Assembly: GCF_011040495.1 (NCBI RefSeq)
Contig: NZ_CP049037.1
Span: 2,728,001 to 2,792,000 of the forward strand
Source: Pseudohalocynthiibacter aestuariivivens
GTDB taxonomy: Bacteria > Pseudomonadota > Alphaproteobacteria > Rhodobacterales > Rhodobacteraceae
DNA: 64,000 nt
Direction of reading: 5' to 3'
Each line of letters opens with the position of its first letter. The first letter of the stretch is position 1. Made by a program: the position numbers and the translations under genes. This document shows, in pieces, positions 34,771-44,420 of this stretch. The notes under the pieces were generated by a model. It was not told the DNA's origin and searched no databases. It saw only the letters and a list, made by a program, of their open reading frames with translations.

Positions 34771-34867
34771 GCGCTACGGGCTCCTTGTGGGGCAGACGAT
34801 GCTGATTATCGCATCATGCGCAGGCCGGATCAATGCGCAAGCGTCGTCGCCGGGGCCGGGTGGGCAA

Positions 34868-34889
34868 GGTATTTGTAGAAAGGTGAAAG
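34868..34889 (+). repeat. Copy of a dispersed GTATTT...GAAA motif
   Basis: AGGTATTTGTAGAAAGGTGAAAG at 34867-34889 resembles three other intergenic copies: on the minus strand at 51936-51957, at 44383-44404, and (weaker) at 24488-24512. All lie next to gene starts or ends. It may be a Roseobacter-type repeat or a part of a shared regulatory element. Confidence 0.4.
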
Positions 34890-34937
34890 CCCCATGTTGC
34901 CGCTTTTCCCCGAGCGCGGCGCAAGGTAGCTTGGGGC

Positions 34938-35732
34938 ATGGATTCGGCATTGGATTATCACAGCGCGCGCGCGGCCCTGCAGTGGCAGGTCGAATTGGGC
35001 GCAGACGAGGCGATCGGCGACGCGCCGGTTGATCGTTACGCGCTGCCGGATACCGCGCCGGGCAAGCCTGCCCGCGCGACCCCGGCGACCCCGGTGCAGG
35101 CCCCGGCCGCACCGGCCGAGGCCGATCCGGTGGCCGATGCGCGGCGCATGGCGCAGGCGGCGGGGGATCTGGACGGGCTGCGCGCCGCGATGGCCGCCTA
35201 TCAGCATTGCGAGTTGAAGCGTGGTGCGCGCAATCTGGTCTTTGCCGACGGCCAGCCCGGCGCGCGCCTGATGGTGATCGGCGAGGCGCCGGGGCGCGAC
35301 GAGGACCGCGAGGGGCGGCCCTTTGTCGGGCGCGCCGGGCAGCTATTGGACCGGATGCTCGAGGCCATTGGCATGGCGCGCGGCGCTGAGGCCATGGAGC
35401 AGGCCGTCTACATCTCCAATGTCGTGCCGTGGCGGCCACCGCAGAACCGCGAACCAACGCCCGAGGAAATCGCGATGATGGTGCCGTTCATGCAGCGCCA
35501 TGTCGAACTGGCCGCGCCGGATGTATTGATCCTTGTCGGCAACATCAGTTGCGTTGCGGGCTTTGGCAAGCGCGGCATCACCCGGCTGCGCGGGCAGTGG
35601 ACCGAGGCGTACGGTCTGCCCGCCATGCCGATGTTCCACCCCGCCTATCTGCTGCGCCAGCCCCGGATGAAGCGCGAGGCATGGGCTGATCTGCTCGAAG
35701 TTCAGGCGCGCTTGCGCGGGGGGAGCACATGA
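34938..35732 (+). CDS. Uracil-DNA glycosylase family protein (family 4-like)
   Basis: The 264-residue protein has the motif 'GEAPGRDEDREGRPF' (GEAPG at 115-119) and the C-terminal 'FHPAYLLRQP' loop, so it belongs to the family 4/5 uracil-DNA glycosylases that remove uracil from DNA. The N-terminal 80 residues are a Pro/Ala-rich extension. Only two cysteines are seen (one is Cys91), not the four that bind the 4Fe-4S cluster in classic family 4 enzymes. It overlaps the metallophosphoesterase gene (ATGA). Confidence 0.85.
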   Translation: MDSALDYHSARAALQWQVELGADEAIGDAPVDRYALPDTAPGKPARATPATPVQAPAAPAEADPVADARRMAQAAGDLDGLRAAMAAYQHCELKRGARNLVFADGQPGARLMVIGEAPGRDEDREGRPFVGRAGQLLDRMLEAIGMARGAEAMEQAVYISNVVPWRPPQNREPTPEEIAMMVPFMQRHVELAAPDVLILVGNISCVAGFGKRGITRLRGQWTEAYGLPAMPMFHPAYLLRQPRMKREAWADLLEVQARLRGGST

Positions 35733-36331
35733 AGATTCTGGCGTTTTCCGATCTGCACCATTCCCGGTCTCGCGCTGATGATCTGATCGCCGCCAGCCGC
35801 CGTGCCGATCTGGTGATCGGAGCGGGCGACTTTTGCAACATGCGACAGGACCTGACCGGGGCCATGGCGCTCTTGGATGGGATCAGCGCACCAATGGTTC
35901 TGGTGCCCGGCAACGCCGAGAGCGTCGAGGAACTGCGCGCCGCCGCCCCGCGCGGGGCCACTGTCCTGCATGGCACCGGCACCGAGGTGGACGGCATGCG
36001 CCTCTTTGGTCTGGGATATGGCGTGCCGCCCACGCCGTTCGGCGGCTGGTCGTGTGACCTGACCGAGGCAGAGGCGACCCGCATGTTGGCCGATTGCACC
36101 CGTGCCGACATCCTCATCCTGCATTCCCCGCCCAAGGGGATCGCCGACCGCACATCGGCTGGGCAATCGGTCGGCTCGGATGCAATCCATGCGGCGATCA
36201 CGCGTATTCAGCCACAACTGGCCGTCTGCGGCCATATCCATGACAGCTGGGGTGGTACCGGCATCATCGGGCGGTGCAAGGTGCATAACCTTGGCCCGCG
36301 CGCCAACTGGTTCGAGATCGGCGATGATTGA
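35729..36331 (+). CDS. Metallophosphoesterase
   Basis: The 200-residue protein has the calcineurin-like signature: 'FSDLHHS' (Asp8, His10), 'VIGAGDFCN', 'LVPGNAES' and 'GHIHDSWGG', supplying the two-metal site. The substrate is unknown. It overlaps its neighbours on both sides (ATGA with the glycosylase, 8 bases with the LysE gene), so it is part of a four-gene rightward unit. Confidence 0.85.
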   Translation: MKILAFSDLHHSRSRADDLIAASRRADLVIGAGDFCNMRQDLTGAMALLDGISAPMVLVPGNAESVEELRAAAPRGATVLHGTGTEVDGMRLFGLGYGVPPTPFGGWSCDLTEAEATRMLADCTRADILILHSPPKGIADRTSAGQSVGSDAIHAAITRIQPQLAVCGHIHDSWGGTGIIGRCKVHNLGPRANWFEIGDD

Positions 36332-36944
36332 TCCGCTGACTTTGCTGGCCTTTGTGCCTGCCGGGCTGGCGCTGAATCTGACGCCGGGCGCGGACATGAT
36401 GTTCTGCCTTGGGCAGGGGCTGCGTGCCGGTCCGCGTGCCGCCGTGGCCGCCAGTGCCGGGATATCGGCGGGTGGTCTGGTGCATGTCACCATCGCTGGG
36501 CTTGGCCTTGGGGCGGTGGTCGAACATGCGCCATGGACGCTTGAGGTGATCCGATGGGTCGGGGTCGCCTATCTGCTGTGGCTGGCATGGGGCGCGCTGC
36601 ACATGCGCCCGCCTACGCGCACCGATCTGCCGATCCGCGCCGCGCGGGCCTTTCGCGACGGGTTCATCGTCAATCTGACCAACCCAAAGGTGATTCTGTT
36701 CGTGCTGGCCTTTGTGCCGCAATTCGTCGACCCGACGGCGGGCAGCATTCTGGGCCAGTTCCTGATTTATGGCGCTGTTCTGGGCATCGGGGGGTTTTTC
36801 ATCAATGGCGCGGTCGGGGTCTTTGCCGGCGGGCTGGGCCGTCGCCTGACCGCAGCACCGCGTCTGGCGCGCGGGCTGGGCTATGCCACCGCCGCCATCT
36901 TCACCGGGCTGGCGCTACGCCTTGCCCTGATGCAAAGGAACTGA
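36324..36944 (+). CDS. LysE/RhtB family amino-acid exporter
   Basis: The 206-residue inner-membrane protein shows the family opening 'LTLLAFVPAGLALNLTPGADMMF', 'FRDGFIVNLTNPKVILFVLAFVPQFV' and about six membrane helices. It is likely to export an amino acid or derivative; the substrate is not predictable. The start is inside the end of the metallophosphoesterase gene. Confidence 0.9.
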   Translation: MIDPLTLLAFVPAGLALNLTPGADMMFCLGQGLRAGPRAAVAASAGISAGGLVHVTIAGLGLGAVVEHAPWTLEVIRWVGVAYLLWLAWGALHMRPPTRTDLPIRAARAFRDGFIVNLTNPKVILFVLAFVPQFVDPTAGSILGQFLIYGAVLGIGGFFINGAVGVFAGGLGRRLTAAPRLARGLGYATAAIFTGLALRLALMQRN

Positions 36945-36947
36945 GCC

Positions 36948-37490
36948 ATGAGCCGGATTGATGAGACGATGGAGTTTATCCCGGTGCGTATCGCTGTGCT
37001 GACGATCAGCGACACGCGCACACTGGACGATGATCGCTCTGGCGATACTCTTGTGGCCCGGATCGAGGCGGCAGGGCATCTGCTGGCCACGCGCGCCATC
37101 GTCACCGATGACCGCGACCGGATCGCGGTCCAGTTACGGACGTGGGTGGCGGATGCTGCGATTGATGTGATCATATCCACCGGCGGCACCGGCCTGACGG
37201 GCCGCGATGTCAGCGTCGAGGCGCATCGCGACGTCTATGAAAAGGAAATCGACGCGTTCGGCACGGTCTTTACCATCGTGTCGATGCAGAAAATCGGCAC
37301 CAGCGCCGTGCAATCACGCGCCACAGCGGGCGTTGCGGGGGGCACCTACCTCTTTGCGCTGCCCGGCAGTCCGGGCGCGTGCCGCGATGCGTGGGACGAA
37401 ATTCTGGCCCCGCAACTCGACTATCGTCACCGTCCCTGCAACTTTGTCGAGATCATGCCGCGCCTGACCGAACATCAGCGCCGCAAGTAG
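36948..37490 (+). CDS. moaB: Molybdenum cofactor biosynthesis protein MoaB
   Basis: The 180-residue product is of the MoaB/Mog family, acting on molybdopterin adenylation. Seen are 'IAVLTISDTRTLDDDRSGDTL', 'VIISTGGTGLTGRDVSVEA' and 'LPGSPGACRDAWDEIL'. AAGGA lies 8 bases upstream. It is the last gene of the unit that starts with the glycosylase. Confidence 0.93.
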   Translation: MSRIDETMEFIPVRIAVLTISDTRTLDDDRSGDTLVARIEAAGHLLATRAIVTDDRDRIAVQLRTWVADAAIDVIISTGGTGLTGRDVSVEAHRDVYEKEIDAFGTVFTIVSMQKIGTSAVQSRATAGVAGGTYLFALPGSPGACRDAWDEILAPQLDYRHRPCNFVEIMPRLTEHQRRK

Positions 37491-37594
37491 CGCGGACCAG
37501 CGCGATATCGCCTGTACGCTTGGCATTTTCGCCTGCGTGCTTACATTAAATCGGTGCGTCCGCGCAGGGCGCCTCTTGTAAGGTTCGATTTACC

Positions 37595-39055
37595 ATGCGG
37601 TTTCTGCGTCAAAGCCTGACCGGCCTGTTCCTCATGTCGATGACACTGGGGTTGCTTGCCTATGCGGGATACACTGTTTTTTCCGCCGTTCAGGAACGCC
37701 TGACCAAGGAACCCCGCGTTGCCGAGCGGCGTGAACGGGTCTTTGCCGTCAACGTCATCACTGCCACGCCGCAGCAGATTACCCCCGAACTCACCGTTTT
37801 TGGCGAGGTGCAAAGCCGCCGGTCGCTGGAAATCCGCGCCAAGGCGGGCGGCACACTGGTCGAGTTGGCCGATGCGTTCGAGGAGGGCGGTCAGGTGCGC
37901 GCGGGGCAAGTGCTGGCCCGCGTCGATCCGGCCGATAGCCAGTCTGCGCTGGACCGCGCCGCCAGTGACGTCAGCGATGCACAGGCCGAAACCCGCGATG
38001 CCCAGCGCGGGCTGGACCTTGCCCGCGATGAACTGGGCGCCGCCGATGCACAGGCCGAACTTCAGGACCGCGCGTTCAAACGTCAGCAGGACCTTGAGGC
38101 GCGCGGCGTCGGGACCGCAGCGGCGGTCGAAGTTGCCGAACTCGCCGCCGCACAGGCCCGCGCCACCGTTCTGGCCCGCCGTCAGGCGCTTGCAACAGCC
38201 GAGGCGCGCGTTGATCAGGCCGCCACCGGGCTGTCGCGCGCCATCATCAGCCAAAAAGAGGCGCAGCGCCGGTTGGATGATACCACCATCCTCGCGGGCT
38301 TTACCGGCAGCCTGAGTGACGTCACCGTGGTCGAGGGCGGCCTGATCTCTGCGAACGAGAAAATGGCGACCCTGATCGACCCCGCCGCGCTTGAGGTGGC
38401 GTTTCGTGTCTCGACCCCGCAATTCGCGCGGCTTCTGGACCCGAAGGGCGTGCTCTTGTCCGCCCCGGTGCGCGTCACGCTAGAGGCATTCGGCGTCGAT
38501 CTACAGGCGACCGGCATCGTGACCCGTGCCAGCGCAGCAGTGGGCGAGGGGCAGACCGGGCGTCTGGTCTTTGCCCGGCTGGATGCGGCGCAGGGCCTTA
38601 AACCCGGCGATTTCGTCACCGTGCGTATTGACGAGCCACCGCTAGAGAATATCGTGCGCCTACCCGCCGCCGCCCTCGGTGCGGATGGCAGCGTGCTGGC
38701 GCTCTCGGGCGAGGACCGGATAGAGGCGATCCCGGTCACGCTCTTGCGGCGTCAGGGCGACGATATTCTGGTGCGCAGCGCCGCGCTGGCCGGGCGCGAA
38801 GTGATTACCCAACGCTCGCCACTTCTGGGCGCCGGGATCAAGGTCCGCCCGCTGCGCCGTACCGAAGGTGTTGCCGAAACCCCCGCGCCAGAGATGCTGG
38901 AACTCAGCGCGGATCGCCGCGCCCGCCTCATCGCCTATGTCGAGGGCAATACCGACATGCCCGATGCGCTTAAAACCCGCCTGCTGGCCAAGCTGGAGCA
39001 GGACCGCGTGCCCGCCCGCATGGTGCAGCGGCTCGAAACCCGCATGGGGGGCTAG
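37595..39055 (+). CDS. RND efflux periplasmic adaptor (membrane fusion protein)
   Basis: The 486-residue product has an N-terminal membrane segment ('GLFLMSMTLGLLAYAGYTVF'), a lipoyl-like hairpin domain ('RRSLEIRAKAGGTLVELADA'), a long alpha-helical hairpin (about residues 120-215, Ala-rich coiled coil) and beta-barrel domains ('VEGGLISANEKMATLIDPAAL'). It would link the inner-membrane pump at 39275 to an outer-membrane channel that is not encoded nearby. Confidence 0.9.
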   Translation: MRFLRQSLTGLFLMSMTLGLLAYAGYTVFSAVQERLTKEPRVAERRERVFAVNVITATPQQITPELTVFGEVQSRRSLEIRAKAGGTLVELADAFEEGGQVRAGQVLARVDPADSQSALDRAASDVSDAQAETRDAQRGLDLARDELGAADAQAELQDRAFKRQQDLEARGVGTAAAVEVAELAAAQARATVLARRQALATAEARVDQAATGLSRAIISQKEAQRRLDDTTILAGFTGSLSDVTVVEGGLISANEKMATLIDPAALEVAFRVSTPQFARLLDPKGVLLSAPVRVTLEAFGVDLQATGIVTRASAAVGEGQTGRLVFARLDAAQGLKPGDFVTVRIDEPPLENIVRLPAAALGADGSVLALSGEDRIEAIPVTLLRRQGDDILVRSAALAGREVITQRSPLLGAGIKVRPLRRTEGVAETPAPEMLELSADRRARLIAYVEGNTDMPDALKTRLLAKLEQDRVPARMVQRLETRMGG

Positions 39056-39199
39056 GGTGTTGGTGTTGCGCTCGTCACAGATTTACTGCCCGCTGCCGCG
39101 CCATTGCCAGCCCGCAGGATGGCGACCGGACGCCTGCTCTGACGCCTTTATGTCCGCCACCCCCCTCCGAACTCAGAGCGCAGCGCCCAACCTCATCAA

Positions 39200-39228
39200 A
39201 TCGCCGGTCGGGGGGGCGGCCCGGCGAT
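39200..39228 (+). promoter_or_regulatory. Hairpin in the gap between efflux adaptor and permease genes
   Basis: The 219-base gap 39056-39274 contains no supported gene. ATCGCCGG (39200-39207) pairs with CCGGCGAT (39221-39228) around a G-rich 13-base loop, without a T-run. It may slow or protect the transcript between the two pump genes. Assignment is tentative. Confidence 0.3.
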
Positions 39229-39274
39229 CGCGCGGGGGCCCTGAGAATGGCCTCCGTTCCGCGCAGTTATCCGC

Positions 39275-42200
39275 ATGACCCGCCCGCTGCCTCCTGCCGC
39301 CGGCGGCCTGCTGTCCTACTTCACCCGCCACCACACGGCGGCCAACCTGTTGCTGGTGGTGCTGATCGTGCTCGGCATCGCAGCCGCCCCGCGTATGCGC
39401 GCACAGTTTCTGCCCGATGTGATCGTCGACAGCGTGTCTGTCTCGGTCATCTGGGACGGGGCCGGTGCCGAGGACATAGATGCAGGCATCGTGCAGGCGC
39501 TTGAACCGGTCCTGATGGCCGTCGAAGGGGTGGAAAGCACTGAATCCAGCAGCCGAGAGAACAGCGCCAGCATCGCGCTCGAGTTCGAGCCGGGCTGGGA
39601 CATGGGCCGCGCGGCAGATGATGTGCAGGCCGCTGTGGACGGGGTCACGACACTGCCAGAAGAGGCCGAAGACCCCGAAGTGCGGCGTGGCGCATGGCGC
39701 GACCGCGTGACCGACGTTGTGCTGACCGGCCCTGTAGGCACGCAACAGCTGGGCCTTTTTGCGGACGAACTGGTGACACGGCTCTTTGCCGCTGGCGTGA
39801 CCCGCACCACGGTGCGCGGTGTCGCAGCGCCAGAGACGATCATCGAGGTGCCCAGCGTTGCACTCATGGCACATGACATCACTATGGCCGAAATAGCCGC
39901 CGCCATCGGCGCCGAGGTGGACGCCGATCCGGCGGGGGATGTCGAGGGTGCCAATACCCGCGTGCGCACCGGGGTCGAGAAGCGCGACCCCGACCAGATT
40001 GCCGCCATCACGCTGCGGGTTAATCCTGACCGATCCAAGCTGACCGTCGGTGACGTGGCCACCATCCGGTTCGAGGGCATCGCCCGCGAACGCAGTTACT
40101 TTGTCGGCGAAAACCCCGCCATGTCCGTCCGCGTTGATCGCTCTGCCCGTGGCGATGCGCTTGAAATTCAGGCCACGGTCGAACGCATCGCCTCTGAAAT
40201 GGCCGAAACCCTGCCAGAAGGTGTCTCGATCGACCTCATCCGCACCCGTTCGGACATGATATCTGGTCGGCTGAATCTGCTGCTGGAAAACGGCAGTACT
40301 GGCCTCTTGCTGGTGGTCACGCTCCTGTTCCTCTTTCTCAATGCGCGGATCGCATTTTGGGTAGCGGCGGGTATCCCGGTGGCCATGCTGGCGGCGGTCG
40401 CGCTGATGTATGCGGCGGGGCTGACGATCAACATGATCTCGCTCTTTGCGCTGATTATCACGCTGGGGATCGTCGTGGATGACGCCATCGTGGTGGGCGA
40501 ACATGCCGATGCCCGCGTGCGAAAGTTGCGCGAAGGCGCGGTAGAGGCCGCCGAAAATGCCGCACGCCGCATGGCGCTGCCGGTCTTTTCCGCCACGCTG
40601 ACCACGCTCATCGCGTTCTTTGGCCTTACCGTGGTCAGTGGCCGGTTCGGCGACCTGATCGCCGATATCCCCTTTACCGTGATCGTAGTGCTGACCGCAT
40701 CGCTGATCGAATGTTTCCTGATCCTGCCGCATCACATGAGCCGCGCATTGGTGCACTCGGCCAAAGAACATTGGTATGATGCACCCTCTCGCGTGGTTAA
40801 TCGCGGCTTTGTCTGGGTCCGCGACCGGCTGTTTCGTCCGCTTATGGCTGGTGTGATCTGGGCGCGTTACCCGGTCATGGCTGGGGCTATTCTGGTGCTG
40901 GCCTCGCAATTGACGCTGTTTGTGTCCGGCGACGTTACATGGCGGTTCTTCAACGCGCCGGAACGCGGTAGCGTGACAGGCAATTTTGCCATGGTTCCCG
41001 GTGCCACACGCGACGATTCGCTGGAAATGATGCGCGAAATGCAACGCGCCACCGAAGAGTTGGGCGCAGAATACGCCCAAACCTACGGGCGCAACCCGAT
41101 CGACTACGTCATCGCCGAAATCGGCGGCAACGCAGGCCGTGGCATGGCCGGGACCGAAACCAAGGAACCCGATCAGTTGGGCGGCATCTCGATCGAGCTA
41201 ATCGATGCCGACCTGCGCCCCTATTCCAGCTTTGCCTTTGTCGCCGCGCTACAGGACCGCGTGGTGCATCTGCCAATGGCAGAAACCGTCAGTTTTCGAG
41301 GCGCGCGTTCCGGGCCGGGAGGCGATGCGCTGGACGTGCAGTTCTACGGGGCCAGCGCCGAAGTGCTGAAATCGGCGTCAGAGGCGCTGAAATCCGCGCT
41401 GTCGCGCTATCCCGAGGTCTCCGCGGTCGAGGACAATCTGGCCTACGATAAAGAAGAGTTGATACTCGAACTGACTCCGCAGGGATCGGCGCTCGGCTTT
41501 GACATCGACGGGCTGGGCCGCGTGCTGCGCGCGCGCCTTGGCGGGATAGAGGCGGCAACCTACCCCATCGGCCCGCGCAGCGCCGAAATCCGGGTCGAGT
41601 TGCCAAAGGGTGAACTGACAGCCGATTTCCTCGAACGGATGCAGCTACGCACCCCCGACGGGCAATATGTCCCGCTGGCCGATATCGTCTCGGTCGAGCG
41701 GCGCAACGGGTTCTCGACCGTGCGGCGCGAAAACGGAGTTCGCCTGATCAGCGTCACGGGTGATATCTCCGAGGATGATCCAGCCCGCGCCTCCGAGATA
41801 ATGACGACGCTACAGGACACCATCCTGCCGCGCATCGCCAGTGAAGCACAGGTCGAATGGCGCATGTCCGGCCTCAGCGAACAAGAGGACGAATTTCTGG
41901 CCGACGCGACGCTGGGCCTGATGCTGACACTGACCGGTATCTATCTGGTGCTGGCATGGGTGTTCTCCAGTTGGACCCGGCCGATGGTGGTCATGTCGAT
42001 CATTCCGTTCGGGTTGGTGGGGACAATCTATGGCCACGCGCAATGGGACGTGCCGCTCAGCATGTTCACGGTGGTGGGGCTGCTGGGCATGACCGGTATC
42101 ATCATCAACGACTCTATCGTGCTGGTCACGACGATCGACGAACACGCCCGCGATCGCGGGCTGATTCCGTCGATCATCGACGGCGCTGCCGACCGGCTGC

Positions 42201-42679
42201 GGCCCATCATGTTGACCACGCTGACCACGGTGGCCGGGCTTACGCCGCTGCTGTTCGAGCGATCGCAACAGGCACAGTTCCTGCTGCCGACAGTGATCAC
42301 GCTGGTCTATGGTCTCGCCTTTGGCATGGTCATCGTCCTGCTGGTCGTGCCGGCACTGATGGCGATGCAGAATGATCTGGCGCGCCAGACACAGGCACTG
42401 CGGCGTGGTCTGCGGATGCGCCACGCGCCGATCCGGCTGGGGCTGGGGGCCGGGCTGGCGGCTGTGCTGCTGTGGCTGGCGGCAACAATGGGTGCCGTGA
42501 TCGTGTGGGGTGGCCTGCCTGCACCCCTGCTGGCGCTGGTTCCGATGCTGGCGGGCATGGCCCCGCTCCGCGCGGCACTGCTGGCATTTCTGGTGGGGGC
42601 GGCGCTGCTGGTTCTGCTGCTCTATGTGGTCATGGCACTGGCGCAGGTGCTGCGGCGTCAGCCTGCCGGGCAGCCCTGA
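39275..42679 (+). CDS. RND efflux permease (HAE1-like)
   Basis: The 1134-residue inner-membrane pump has the RND topology, with two sets of membrane helices and large periplasmic loops. The proton-relay segment in the first half reads 'LGIVVDDAIVVGEHADARV' and the second half has 'FTVVGLLGMTGIIINDSIVL'. The family is usually 1030-1060 residues; the extra C-terminal part from about 1045 adds two or three hydrophobic helices. Its end overlaps the end of the converging DsbD-like gene by 22 bases. Substrate unknown. Confidence 0.92.
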   Translation: MTRPLPPAAGGLLSYFTRHHTAANLLLVVLIVLGIAAAPRMRAQFLPDVIVDSVSVSVIWDGAGAEDIDAGIVQALEPVLMAVEGVESTESSSRENSASIALEFEPGWDMGRAADDVQAAVDGVTTLPEEAEDPEVRRGAWRDRVTDVVLTGPVGTQQLGLFADELVTRLFAAGVTRTTVRGVAAPETIIEVPSVALMAHDITMAEIAAAIGAEVDADPAGDVEGANTRVRTGVEKRDPDQIAAITLRVNPDRSKLTVGDVATIRFEGIARERSYFVGENPAMSVRVDRSARGDALEIQATVERIASEMAETLPEGVSIDLIRTRSDMISGRLNLLLENGSTGLLLVVTLLFLFLNARIAFWVAAGIPVAMLAAVALMYAAGLTINMISLFALIITLGIVVDDAIVVGEHADARVRKLREGAVEAAENAARRMALPVFSATLTTLIAFFGLTVVSGRFGDLIADIPFTVIVVLTASLIECFLILPHHMSRALVHSAKEHWYDAPSRVVNRGFVWVRDRLFRPLMAGVIWARYPVMAGAILVLASQLTLFVSGDVTWRFFNAPERGSVTGNFAMVPGATRDDSLEMMREMQRATEELGAEYAQTYGRNPIDYVIAEIGGNAGRGMAGTETKEPDQLGGISIELIDADLRPYSSFAFVAALQDRVVHLPMAETVSFRGARSGPGGDALDVQFYGASAEVLKSASEALKSALSRYPEVSAVEDNLAYDKEELILELTPQGSALGFDIDGLGRVLRARLGGIEAATYPIGPRSAEIRVELPKGELTADFLERMQLRTPDGQYVPLADIVSVERRNGFSTVRRENGVRLISVTGDISEDDPARASEIMTTLQDTILPRIASEAQVEWRMSGLSEQEDEFLADATLGLMLTLTGIYLVLAWVFSSWTRPMVVMSIIPFGLVGTIYGHAQWDVPLSMFTVVGLLGMTGIIINDSIVLVTTIDEHARDRGLIPSIIDGAADRLRPIMLTTLTTVAGLTPLLFERSQQAQFLLPTVITLVYGLAFGMVIVLLVVPALMAMQNDLARQTQALRRGLRMRHAPIRLGLGAGLAAVLLWLAATMGAVIVWGGLPAPLLALVPMLAGMAPLRAALLAFLVGAALLVLLLYVVMALAQVLRRQPAGQP

Positions 42680-43473
42680 ATATCCACGCCGTAGGACCGG
42701 CCCAGAATGGTTATGCGCACCGCAGAGCGGTTGAGTGCGAAACTGCGCCCCTCCACATGCTCCAGCCGCGTCTCGGCAGTAAGCGTGCCGCCCTCGCGCG
42801 ACGTCCGCGCCGGAGCAACCCAGACCTGCGGATTGTCCGTCTCGATGGCGACCACCTCGGCCCCGCCCGCGCTCGGCATGCGAATGTCGGCCCGCAGTGC
42901 CAGACCGTCCGCGTGCGGCGACAGGGTGCACTGCACGCTGCTGACCCGTGCCTCTTTGGCGCTATAGGGTTGCTCGGCCAGCGCGGCGGCAATGCGCGGA
43001 TCACGCTTTTGCGCGGCGCTGGGCAATGCAGCGGCAATATTCAGGTTCATCGGAATGCAGACATCATGGCACACCCCAAGGTCGAGCCGGCCCTGCAACC
43101 GGATTTCGCGCCCGGCGCGCCTTGGTAGCACCTTGAGCGGTAAAACCACGCGGTCGGTATAGCCAATCGTCAACATGCCGTCCTGTAACAAGGGCTTGGG
43201 CGTCGGCCAGCTGATCTCGACACCGTTCAAATTCCCCGACCCGCGCCAGTCGAAACTGGGCGGAATGCCCAGATCACCGGGCGCGCGCCAATAGGTTTTC
43301 CACCCCGGCTTTAGCGTGATTTCAAGCGCGGCCATATGCGTGCCGTCTGCCATGCGCCAACCGGGCAGAATACGGGCCTGCAGCACATCGTCCAGCGATC
43401 CAGCCGCCGCAGGCAAAAGCGAGGCCAAGAACAGGGCAGAGGCCAGAACAGGGCGGATAAGATGCTGGATCAT
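42658..43473 (-). CDS. Periplasmic DsbD-alpha-like thiol protein
   Basis: The 271-residue protein has an export signal ('[20 protein letters not shown]') and matches the N-terminal alpha domain of DsbD, with the cysteine pair in '[11 protein letters not shown]'. It lacks the membrane and C-terminal thioredoxin parts of full DsbD, so it should act as a periplasmic thiol-disulfide partner. I chose the ATG at 43473; one at 43491 would add six residues. It is divergent from the YqgE gene. Confidence 0.8.
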   Translation of the reverse strand: MIQHLIRPVLASALFLASLLPAAAGSLDDVLQARILPGWRMADGTHMAALEITLKPGWKTYWRAPGDLGIPPSFDWRGSGNLNGVEISWPTPKPLLQDGMLTIGYTDRVVLPLKVLPRRAGREIRLQGRLDLGVCHDVCIPMNLNIAAALPSAAQKRDPRIAAALAEQPYSAKEARVSSVQCTLSPHADGLALRADIRMPSAGGAEVVAIETDNPQVWVAPARTSREGGTLTAETRLEHVEGRSFALNRSAVRITILGRSYGVDIQGCPAG

Positions 43474-43674
43474 GCCTCTGACATGGGCCATTCGCGGCGC
43501 AATGCCAACTCACTTTCCAGAGACAGGATTGCAACATTCCGTGCCTTGGGCGCGTTGAGCCCCATATTGCACCGTCAGGGACGGGCGCTTGTCATGGTTC
43601 GACCACTGACGCATTGTCGGGATAAACGCCAGCCGCCGGGCCGCGCGCAAACAGAGGCACGAGAAGGAGACGAC

Positions 43675-44241
43675 GTGACACAGGAGATGGATCTGACAGG
43701 CCAGCTGCTCATCGCCATGCCGGGCATGGGGGATGACCGGTTCGGCCATTCGGTGGTGTTCATGTGCGCCCATTCGGCTGAGGGCGCGATGGGTCTGATC
43801 GTGAACAAACCGACCTCGGACCTGTCGCTCAGCGACCTTCTGGAACAACTGTCAATCGACAGCGGCCCGCAAAGCCGCGTAATGCCGGTGCATTTTGGTG
43901 GCCCGGTAGAGCACGGGCGCGGTTTCGTGCTGCACGAGGCGGGCTATGCCTCGCCGGTGTCCACGCTGGACGTGAACGAGACATTCGCCATGACCGCGAC
44001 GCTGGACATCCTAGAGGATCTGGCCGGGGGCGGCGGGCCATCACAGGCAATCATCGCGCTGGGCTATGCTGGCTGGGGGCCGGGGCAACTGGAGGGAGAG
44101 ATCGCCCAAAACGGATGGCTGATCGGTCCCGGCACGCCTGATCTGGTCTTTGGCACCGCCAATGTCGCCAAATGGGAGGCGGCGCTGACCTCGCTCGGGA
44201 TCAGCCCGCTGACATTATCCGCCGACGCCGGACGCGCCTGA
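43675..44241 (+). CDS. YqgE/AlgH family protein
   Basis: The 188-residue product carries the UPF0301 features: '[23 protein letters not shown]', '[20 protein letters not shown]', '[15 protein letters not shown]' and '[20 protein letters not shown]'. I set the start at the GTG at 43675, which has AAGGAGA 4-5 bases upstream. The exact function of the family is unknown. Confidence 0.9.
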   Translation: MTQEMDLTGQLLIAMPGMGDDRFGHSVVFMCAHSAEGAMGLIVNKPTSDLSLSDLLEQLSIDSGPQSRVMPVHFGGPVEHGRGFVLHEAGYASPVSTLDVNETFAMTATLDILEDLAGGGGPSQAIIALGYAGWGPGQLEGEIAQNGWLIGPGTPDLVFGTANVAKWEAALTSLGISPLTLSADAGRA

Positions 44242-44420
44242 TGCGGTGCCATATGGAATGCGCTGCGCGCATGCCGGTTTTCCTCGCCCCTGCCTTTGGC
44301 ACGGGCAGCGGGCCGCATGGGGCGGGCGTGACGCGAGAGAGCGCCCGTGTCGGTGCCATCGAGACCTGACGCCTTCGGCAAGAGTATTTGGCGAAAACTG
44401 AAGAGCGTCGGCTGCGTCGG

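Noticed and set aside
39173..41080. 635-codon open frame on the minus strand opposite the RND permease
   Set aside because: It is the shadow of the high-GC permease gene; its translation is His/Asp/Arg-rich with no recognisable domain.
44241..44369. 42-codon frame after the YqgE gene, joined by TGATG
   Set aside because: The translation has no recognisable feature and the region includes a dispersed repeat; only the junction favours it.
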